Part shown: positions 56,201-64,000 of the stretch, piece after piece
Position numbering within the stretch: position 1 is the stretch's first letter
How the letters are laid out: every line of letters begins with the position of its first letter
DNA from: Poa pratensis
Taxonomy: Eukaryota > Streptophyta > Magnoliopsida > Poales > Poaceae
Assembly: GCA_947311845.1 (NCBI GenBank)
Contig: CAMZMU010000049.1
Coordinates: 9,716,730-9,780,729, forward strand
Direction of reading: 5' to 3'
Length of the DNA: 64,000 nt
Position numbers and translations under genes: made by a program
Notes under the pieces: model-generated
The model's input: only the letters and a program-made list of their open reading frames with translations
The model's database searches: none
What the model was told of the DNA's origin: nothing

Positions 56201-57490
56201 CTTCATAGTGAGTTCCTGCACTTAGAGGTGAAAACTCCCCTTTCGGGCGAACCGGATGGAATCTTGTGTTGATTTGGGGTAGACTTTGGTTTCTCACCTT
56301 CCTATGGCCTAACCTAACACAACCAAGCAAAAAACTCCACTGGCCTACCCCCTTTCGACGCACGTCTATGGGGGTAGACGAAAACGTTAGGGTTTTTCCA
56401 GCGGATTCGGGGTTTCGCCGAAGCGGGGCATCGGAGCGTCGGAACCCCACCAAAACCTAGGTTGTGCCATTCCATATGTATACAAGTGTGTTGTGTGTTG
56501 TAAATGTCCATTATACTACTCCGGGGTGTGACCGGCTTCACCGCTTCACTTTCTCTCTAGTGAGTTTCTGCACTTAGATGTGAAAACTCCTGTTTCGGAC
56601 GAACCGGATGGAACATTGTGTTTATTTGGGGTAGACTTTGGTTTCTCACCTTCCTATGGCCTAACCTAACACAACCAAGCAAAAAACTCCACTTGCCTAC
56701 CCCCTTTCGACGCACGTCTATGGGGGTAGATGAAAACGTTAGGGTTTTTCCAGCGGATTCAGGGTTTCGCCGAAGCGGGGCCCCGGAGCGTCGGAACCCC
56801 ACCCAAACCTAGGTTGTGCCATACCATATGTATACAAGTGTGTTGTAAATGTGCAATATCCTACTCCGGGGTGTGACCGGCTTCACCGGCCTCACTTTCT
56901 TCATAGTGAGTTCCTGCACTTAGAGGTGAAAACTCCCCTTTCGGGCGAACCGGATGGAATCTTGTGTTGATTTGGGGTAGACTTTGGTTTCTCACCTTCC
57001 TATGGCCTAACCTAACACAACCAAGCAAAAAACTCCACTGGCCTACCCCCTTTCGACGCACGTCTATGGGGGTAGATGAAAACGTTAGGGTTTTTCCAGC
57101 GGATTCAGGGTTTCGCCGAAGCGGGGCATCGGAGCGTCGGAACCCCACCAAAACCTAGGTTGTGTCATGCCATATGTATACAAGTGTGATGTGTGTTCTA
57201 AATATCCATTATCCTACTCCGGGGTGTGACCGGCTTCACCGGCTTCACTTTCTCTCTATTGAGTTCCTACACTTAGAGGTGAAAACTCCCGTCTCGGGCA
57301 ACCGGGGAAAATCAAGTGAGAAATTTTGATAAAAGTTGGTTTCACAAGCCCCAATGGACTAACCTAACACAATCAAGTAAATAATTCCACTGACCTACCC
57401 CTTTCGACGCCGTTCAAGGGGGTAGACCAGAAGTTTGACTTTTTTCCTGCGGATCTAGGGTTTCACAAAAGCGGGGCCGCAGAACCCCAC
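53266..57490 (+). repeat. Tandem array, 353-bp unit, about twelve copies
   Basis: Marker GAGTTYCTGCAC falls at 53431, 53783, 54136, 54479, 54831, 55184, 55504, 55857, 56210, 56562, 56908 and 57261. Spacings are 343-353, apart from one 320-base unit with an internal deletion. The last unit is diverged. Frames of 64-136 codons in the units arise because the repeats are similar and are not genes. Two unit types alternate (AATGTGCAATATCC or AATGTCCATTATAC). Confidence 0.96.
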
Positions 57491-57585
57491 TTAACCATGC
57501 ATATGTCCTATTATATGTATATAAAGTTATATAAATTAATTGTATTAAAAAACTTAGTGAATAATATTTGATTTATTAAAAAAAA

Positions 57586-58490
57586 ATGCTACGCCGACAG
57601 CATTGCCGTCGGCGTAGAGGTTACCCTACTAACTACGCCGCCACCTGGTCGGGAGGAAGGAAAAAACAAAAAAAATCGAATCGAAATCGCGCCCGCCTCG
57701 CGCCCGCGACCCAATCCCTCCCGCGCCGGCGACCCAATCCCTCCCCGCGCCGGCGACCTCCCCGAGCACTCCCCGCGCCGGCGACTTCCCCGAACCCTCC
57801 GGCGCCGCCAGCTCGCCAGCGGCAAAGCTGGCCGCCGCCAAAGCCCGTTCTAGCTAGGGTTTCTTTCCCCGCCGGCGCCGCCAGCTCGCGGCACCGCTCC
57901 CGCCGGCGAGCGGGCCGTCCCCCACGGCCAACGTCCTCCCCGGCTCTGGATCTCCTCCCTCCCGCTGCCAAGCTTCTCCCCAACTTCTCCCGCCGCCAAG
58001 CTTCACCGCAGCTCCCGTCGCCCGACCCGCTGTTGTCCTCGCCGTCCCCGCCGCCAAGCTTCTCCCTGCCGTCCTCGTCCACCCCAGGCTCGCCAATTCC
58101 CCTCATCCCCGCCGTGCTCCCGTCGCCCGACCACCTCCCTGCCGGAATCGCCGTCGAAGACAAGGTATGACACCGTGCCTTTCTTGTGATGTTCTTGCCT
58201 CTATATATCACTGCATAGCAAATTTAGACAATTTTGTGATGTTGCTTGGTAGCCTAGTGTTGTGAATGTGAGATCAATTTATCATTTTGTTTGCTGTAAT
58301 CTTGATAGAAACAAATCTGAGATCAATTACATGAATTTGAGATGAATTTGATTGTTGATTATTTGATGCTACTGCATTTGGTGCACTCTAGATAAAAATT
58401 TGTTCTACCTAGGAGCATTAAGCATTACATGAATATTTCTGTTGTACATATGTTCTTATATATATATGTTGTTTTTTGTTTTTTTCAGAT
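57586..58490 (+). other. GC-rich leader region and first intron of CACTA gene
   Basis: A CACTA subterminal motif pair (57590-57617) precedes a C-rich stretch with Pro/Ser/Arg-rich frames, ending at a donor GTATGA (58165). A T-rich acceptor TTTTTTCAG ends near 58488. The frame does not continue across that junction (TAG follows), so this is best read as a non-coding leader exon and intron. Confidence 0.45.
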
Positions 58491-58703
58491 ATCGTAGTTT
58501 ACGGTGCTTCTCCACCTGAGGAGGGCAGCCTCGGTGCCCGTGTTCCGTCCCTCCAAACCGTCGGAGCCCCGGAGAGCGTCCCCGACCTTCCGCGGTGATC
58601 GCCCACGCTTCTAGGGTATAAATCTTCCGCCTCTTTTGCTGCATAGGTTTACTTTGGTCTAGATCACCAAGTCAGTCGAGTCGTGTAACCCGAGTCAGAT
58701 CCC

Positions 58704-58779
58704 ATCCGGAAGGGTTACAAATTTATAAATATGCAGGATTGTCCATCTTTGCATATTTATAACCGTAACACTTCCGGGT
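58704..58779. repeat. Hairpin 1 in CACTA leader
   Basis: Arms 58704-58735 and 58750-58779 (about 30 bp, few mismatches) with a 14-base loop. Core CCGGAAGGGTTAC pairs with GTAACACTTCCGG. Confidence 0.85.
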
Positions 58780-58794
58780 TGTCATGTTGGACAG

Positions 58795-59005
58795 TCCGAG
58801 TACGTGTAGATCGGGTCGTGTTCCATGTTCTACCCCTTCCTGAGACGGAATTTCGGCAGCACCTCCCCGTTGTTCTTCGGATGCACACCCTCTCGGCTTG
58901 ACAAGCTCGAGACGTGTATTCTGAAGAACAGCGGGGAGGTGCTGCCGAAATTCCGTCTCGGGTCGGGTAGAACATGGGACACGACTCGATCTACACGTAC
59001 TCGGG
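58795..59005. repeat. Hairpin 2: long fold-back of about 105-bp arms
   Basis: The right arm is the reverse complement of the left with scattered mismatches. For example GAGACGGAATTTCGGCAGCA at 58842 pairs with TGCTGCCGAAATTCCGTCTC at 58940. The centre at about 58900 has almost no loop. Confidence 0.9.
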
Positions 59006-59163
59006 CGGGATAGACCCCTACCTATTAGAAGTGTATGTGAACCCTTGCATGTTGTAAAAGATAAAATTTGGCCGTAATAAAATGGTGACATTGCATGCAA
59101 GAAAAAAAATGATGCATTTAATTTCATGTAATTATTATTTGGCTCACAGTAAAGCAGCAGAGG

Positions 59164-60769
59164 ATGGCAGATAATGGGTGGATGTACAGTGGCCGAACTA
59201 GTTTGGTTGACAAAACAGATGAGTGGGTATGGAAGACGCATTTGTTAGTGAAGGAGTTAGCGCGTAAGGGTTTAGAGTCAGGCGCTCGTGGAAAGTGCCC
59301 TTGCCCTCGTTGCAAGTTTCGTACACGTCAGGGAAAGGATGAGGTGACCGTAGATGACTACATGGCGGTAAGTAGATTGTTAATGAGATTACATGTTGCT
59401 GCTAAGTTGCAATTGCATTATCCGTTCTTCACATGAGTATTGTTTTTTCAGTTTAAGCCCTCATGGGCCTATGGCAAGGATGACGCGTGGAGGGCGTTGG
59501 TGTCTAGGTCGGCTGGGGAGGACCCCGGGTTCAAGGCCTTGAGCGAGCGAAACAAGTTAAACCGCGGGAGCGGGGGGACACATTGTGCGGGTGCCTGCAA
59601 CCATGATCGCTTCAAGGCAAAGCTGGTATATATATACATGAAACAATCTTCTTTTATTTCCCCTCATGTTTCTACTTGATACGCATGACACTTCTTTGGC
59701 ATTGCAGGAGGCCGATCTCGGGGAGCCTCTTACGCACATGCAAACATGGGAGAGGATGAAGATGAAGAAGCCCAATTTTTCTGAGCCTCAGCCCTCGCAG
59801 CCCGATTACTTCGGCACTGCCAAGGAGGGGCTAAAGGCATACGTCGAGACGTTCAAGGGTATAAATCCGGAGGTGGACAACCCTCTTGAGCATGACACCG
59901 ACGAGAGAGCGGTGGTCCTTGCCGGGAACGGTTGGGAGCATGGCCGTCCTCTCATGCTTAGTGCGGTACTCACGCGTACTCCTGAGTTGGGTCTCTCGCG
60001 TGTCAAGGCTACCCTCACCGCCGACGACCCTCCCGTCCTGCCTCGTCGGCCTTCCCGAGCTCGCCCCGATGTAAGTTTTTCTCAATTTCATTCTCTTTCC
60101 GACATTCGTTCCTAGCTAAGTGGCTAAGTTGACGAGATGCGTTCCCTTTTAAAACTTACGCGGACTATGAGAGAGAGTATCAGTTGTGGGTACAGAAGAG
60201 CCAGGAGTATGAGGAGTGGGCAGAGTTGAGGGATGCTGTAAGTTTCAACTTTTATATTTGCAAAATATGACAAGTCCCATTTCCTCTAGTTTGAACCTTC
60301 TTTTTCTACAACTCCTGACATCTAAACTATCTTGTAGGCTGACGAGAAGTTTCATGCCACTGGAGAGCGGTCGCAGCTGCCTACGCGTCCACCTAGGCCG
60401 GGGATCATGCCCGTCAGCCCAACGAGGGAGTCGGTCGCTCGCACATACAAGCCAGCGACTCCGGTAAGTTATTTGCCAAACAAGTTGTTACCGCCATGTT
60501 GTGCTTTCCAAGTTGCTAACTTGGACTCAAACATGTAGGGATCGGGATGCTCCAGGACCATGGCACCCTTTGGTCGTGCTTCCGCCTCACCGACTTCAAC
60601 GCGCGCGCTCGTGGAGCATGGCACTGGTGGTGCCTCACCGAGTTCGTCGCCTCTGACCACACCGTCCCGTGCCTCGCCGGATTCCATGTGTGGTTCGACT
60701 GCCCCACGCGGTCGGCCGCCTATTCTCACGCCGTCAGAAATGGGTACCTCGGGCTCTCGGGAGGTGTAG
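59164..60769 (+). CDS. CACTA TNPA-like protein with transposase-associated N-terminus
   Basis: Predicted DNA-binding accessory protein of the CACTA element. Exons are 59164-59367, 59452-59625, 59708-60070, a fourth ending at 60237, 60338-60463 and 60539-60769. All assigned junctions are GT..AG and phase 0. Exon 1 (MADNGWMYSGRTSLVDKTDE, then CPCPRCKF) matches the Cys-containing transposase-associated domain normally at the start of TNP2 proteins. Exons 2-3 resemble the plant Ptta/En/Spm accessory domain (ALSERNKLNRGSGGTHCAG, LTHMQTWERMKMKK, NGWEHGRPLMLSAVLTRTPE). Exon 4 gives YADYEREYQLWVQKSQEYEE. The tail is Ser/Thr/Pro-rich. The only phase-compatible acceptor for exon 4 (60121) places TGA at 60130-60132, so the gene may be broken there. 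No catalytic transposase residues are seen. About 400 residues if intact. Confidence 0.7.
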
Positions 60770-61348
60770 GATGTGTTCGGGTGTAGCGTGTGTGAATTTG
60801 AACTATGTTTGTGTCATTTTGAGTTTGTATGAATGCGTGTGTGAATTTGAATCATGTTTGTGTCATTTTGGATATCTATGTGATGTTTATGTGATGTTTC
60901 TGTCATGTTTTATAATTTGTGCAATTTTAATTGTATTTAAATTGTGATAGAAACCAGCAGCAAGAATCAGCAATAAACTGGAAATATGGTCAAAGCCATT
61001 GCCGTCGGCGTAGAGCTACTCCCAGGCGCACAGGGTGCTGCCACGTCGCCCTGAAAGGACCAAATGGTCAAGAATACGCCGACGGCATTGCCGTCGGCGT
61101 ATGGCTCCTCCCAGACGCACCAGATCGCCCCACGTGACACGCTAGGCCAACGGCATTGCCGTCGGCGTATGGGTGGAGCAGACGGAGACGGACGGCTTCC
61201 GTTTTGTGGGTCCCACTGCGGCGTCGCCGACGGCGACGGATACGCCGACGGCATTTTGTCTACGCCGACAGCCCGCTACGCCGACGGCGATCGTTCCTAC
61301 GCCGACGGCTTCCGGCCGTCGGCGTATCGTCTGTTTCCCGTAGTGGTA

Positions 61349-61692
61349 GGTGACCCCTACCGAGAGGGCGGAAGTGAGCGACTGCTGTTGTGCCAAGGGT
61401 TCCACGACACCCAGATACGGTTGTGCCTAGTGGGGAAGTCTCTGTGTGGATTGTGGGATAATAGTGGAGGAGAGCTGCTGCAGCCTGCGGCAATACATAT
61501 CCAAGGGCCTCGATGCCACCTTTGCGGTCCAACAGTTCAGGAGCTGAATCTCCTCTAAATATATCTTTTACCGCTTGTGTTTGCTTTTATTTTGGAAAGG
61601 AAAACTTGAGAGAAATATATAAAAAATAAAAAAGCTAGAAGAGGAATTTAAATCCTAACTTTGGACTGTTCAACGTAAAAGATCGTGCACGA
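61349..61692. other. Right flank of CACTA, nothing recognised
   Basis: No gene recognised. It probably includes downstream sequence of the minus-strand gene at 61693. Confidence 0.35.
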
Positions 61693-64000
61693 TTAAAAAT
61701 AAATAATGTATCGTGTGAAAATAGTTTCAGGACTGACGCTAAGCTTGCAGCACCATTTGATCAACTTCTTGCACGAATCTCGATCTTGGCGGTTGGATTT
61801 GCCAAACACAATCTGTTTATCATGCAACAGGACACGAGCACGCTCGAAGGGAAAATCAATCTGTGCTAGTTCCTCCAACGTGAGCTCTGAAGGTTGGAAT
61901 TGTTTCTCCAGGCACAAGTGAACCACGGCGTATGCAGTTTCCAAAGCAATTCCCTGGAGCATTTGCAAGGAAGGATCCTTAATTAGTTAAATTACCCGCT
62001 ATAATTAACTGGCTCTCTTCTTAATAAATAAAAACTTATAACGTGTAAACTTTGCTACACGAATGCTATCGGGGACTAGTTTTAATTGAACCATTCACTT
62101 TCTTATGAATCTGATATTACACACAAAAACATATGTCTAAGTTTAGGACGGTACGGTGCAACTGCACAGCAATCGGCCAATCACACATGTCGCAATTAGA
62201 CAAAAAAACATGAACAATGCGTGACTCGATGAAATTATATAAGAAAATCAAAACCTTGCAGCTACAACAGAAAACGGCTTTCCTATATGTACACAAAACG
62301 CAATTAGTCTAGTGGCCGTGCACTAAGCAAAGATGGCTTAGGTCACGCGTAACTACGCAAATCAAACAACTGAATCGACAGAGCTGAATAAAAGAAATCC
62401 CCTTATATAACCTATTAAAGCCTAAATTATTTCTTAAACTTGTGCGAGTATAAAAAGTTCACCTTGCTAGTGAGGAAATGTGCAAACGCCATAACATCAT
62501 CGTAGCATCTTGGATGGGGAATTTGGACCTTCTTCAGATCGATGGACATACTTTCCACACACTTTATGGACAAGTTGATCATTTCCAGCACAAAGTTGAC
62601 ACTAGAAAACAAATGGTACTTCGCGTCCTGTTCCAAGAAAACACATGTATAGTTGTTAAAACCAGATGCTACCATGCACCTTGTCTGATGCCGTGAACAA
62701 AATACGGCCACCATGTATGATGATGCACTGTGAAAATACTATCATTATACCTGGATTTCACAATCTTGAGGTTATTCACCGAATCCAATGTTTAGACATT
62801 TTGACAAAGCTAAGTGTTTGTGTTCCCGTTCCCTCAAATGTTCACCTTCGGTGAATTTTTGGAGCATTTCCCAATCCTTTACTGATTCGCCATTTGGTCT
62901 GATAAATATCAAATCAATCGATGAAATAAACTTCCCAAGTAATTGCACTAGATGGTCAGGAATGCAATAATTGATTGATCTTGCAAAATCAGCGATGGTT
63001 GAACGTTTGGCAAGCGAGAATTCCTCTGGAAATCTGCAAATTTCAAAAGGGAAGTAAACACCAATCAAATATCTAATTATATAGGCTAAAATACAAGAAT
63101 AATGCTTCAAAACTAAGCAAAACATTACAAAAACATTATTTGTCTTCTCTACAAATGTGAAAGAAAAGTAAGGTCTATGCCTCTCATTTGTTTGAACATG
63201 TTTTGAAATTTGGTGGTAACAGGTTGCTTTTTTAATATAAACATTTATATTAAGGCTATAATAGTTATAGATAGGAAAAGTACAACCAAATGGCAAATAT
63301 TACCATTCCATGACTAGAAAAAAATGATTAGTTCATTCCAAGAAACATTATATTTGATCAATCAAAATAATGTATGAGTATACATTCATATTAGAGAACT
63401 TAATGTATAATTTTTTTAAACAAAACGTAATAAGAAGAGAGGAAACCTGTTCCTAAAATTAATGACACCATCACTCGATGAATAAATGAAACCAAGGAAG
63501 GCACGAAGATCTGATGCATCATGATCTAGCTGTATACATGAGAAGAAAAAAAGTCAAATGTCGCCCTTTTGGTCTAGCAAAAATAGTTCATCCCTACAAG
63601 GCGTCCTAGGTTTTATCATTGCATCTTGGAATAAAAAGGTTTTTGTGTCTTTACCCATATGGGGGTCTCAACTTTGTGAAGATAAGGTAACATTTGTTTA
63701 GGAAATGGTACCAATGCTGAAAATTATAATATATGAACAGGAAGATAAAAATAGTTACCGTTTCAAGACTTGGTAAAACAAGACTCTCTAACAATGTGTT
63801 GTCCTGAACTTGTGTACAACCACAATGGACCAAACAATCAATTCTTAGTGCGAAGAGAACTAAAGCAACCTGCAATCAACGTCGTATGTAAGATCGTCAG
63901 CCAATTGAATTAAGCTTAAGTACGCTCAATTCAAGAACGAAATGTTGGCACCTAAAGTAGATGAATAAAGAACCTGAAGTCGATTCATTTGTGTCCTAAT
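61693..64000 (-). pseudogene. 3' part of unrecognised multi-exon gene, with in-frame stop
   Basis: Six exons with GT..AG borders and matching phases are visible on the minus strand: beyond 64000 to 63974, 63869-63759, 63529-63447, 63033-62751, 62627-62463 and 61953-61693 (stop). About 309 codons are in the window and the start lies outside. Segments include HCGCTQVQDNTLLESLVLPS, LDHDASDLRAFLGFIYSSSD, DHLVQLLGKFISSIDLIFIR, NFVLEMINLSIKCVESMSID and LTLEELAQIDFPFERARVLL, which look helical and globular with no membrane segment. The fourth exon has TAA at 62772-62774, 21 bases before its donor; CAA to TAA (Gln) is the simplest explanation. An earlier donor that skips it would break the phase. I do not recognise the family. 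Confidence 0.6.

Larger units (their letters stand above)
52796..61345 (+). mobile_element. CACTA (En/Spm) transposon, 8.55 kb
   Basis: It starts CACTACGGGAAA and ends TTTCCCGTAGTG, with the duplication GTA on both sides (52793-52795 and 61346-61348). Subterminal regions are packed with TACGCCGACGGC and its complement (52815-53055 and 60997-61325, plus one pair at 57590-57617). Inside, in order, are a tandem array of about twelve 353-bp units, a GC-rich 5' exon-like region (57630-58170), an intron with two hairpins, and a multi-exon TNPA-like gene (59164-60769). A TNP2-type catalytic transposase is absent, so movement would depend on another element. Confidence 0.95.

Noticed and set aside
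53426..57158. Repeated 60-136-codon open frames on both strands with near-identical proteins
   Set aside because: They recur with the 353-bp tandem unit and exist on both strands at once, so they are by-products of repeat sequence and not a gene family.
57586..58170. 194-codon Pro/Arg/Ser-rich ORF as the start of the CACTA protein
   Set aside because: Its splice to the next exon hits an immediate stop, and it begins within a subterminal repeat motif. More likely an untranslated leader.

Overview
This is plant nuclear DNA from a large, repeat-rich grass genome. Several features point to a Triticeae cereal (wheat, goat-grass, barley or rye): nested LTR retrotransposons of grass type, Stowaway-like MITEs with the CTCCCTCCG terminus, CACTA elements with GCCGACGGC subterminal repeats, and GC-rich exons with canonical GT..AG introns. 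The species cannot be decided from the window. There are no bacterial-type operons or CRISPR arrays, and I saw no convincing RNA gene.

Host genes are few, and most are damaged. (1) An apparently intact two-exon cytochrome P450 of the CYP71 type lies at 7230-9528 (minus). (2) An NRT1/PTR-family (NPF) transporter pseudogene with two single-base frameshifts lies at 34188-36029 (minus). (3) A PIP-type aquaporin pseudogene lies at 51250-52113 (minus). (4) The 3' part of an unrecognised multi-exon gene, with an in-frame stop, lies at 61693-64000 (minus). (5) One exon encoding a small single-pass membrane protein lies at 38309-38539 (plus). Two further gene-like ORFs travel inside a transposon: a GRF zinc-finger protein (40484-41156) and an acidic helical protein (43387-43962).

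Mobile elements fill most of the rest, and many can be bounded exactly by target-site duplications (TSDs). From left to right: a 1.64-kb Helitron (4068-5705) whose empty site survives as an adjacent paralogue; Stowaway- and Harbinger-type MITEs (6131-6258, 10844-11134, 11942-12227); a Ty1/copia element (14338-27413, TSD ATTTT) interrupted by a minus-strand gypsy-type element without pol (18617-26653, TSD CCATA); an antisense LINE remnant split by a 2.9-kb CACTA (28210-31110, TSD TGT); a hAT-type fold-back element (31373-33256, TSD CTCCTACT) containing a MITE; LINE tails; a Mutator-like element (40178-44666, 9-bp TSD ACGAATTTT) inserted in a roughly 180-bp tandem repeat; a LINE tail hit by two 2.1-kb solo LTRs 13 bp apart (45669-47775 and 47789-49896); and an 8.55-kb CACTA (52796-61345, TSD GTA) carrying about twelve copies of a 353-bp tandem repeat, a TNPA-like gene and a long fold-back.

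The best candidates for something new are the Mutator-like element that carries two non-transposase genes, the CACTA gene that joins a transposase-associated N-terminus to a TNPA-like body next to roughly 30- and 105-bp hairpins, the gypsy element with five dispersed copies of its polypurine-tract motif, and the hAT fold-back built with a 16-bp direct repeat.
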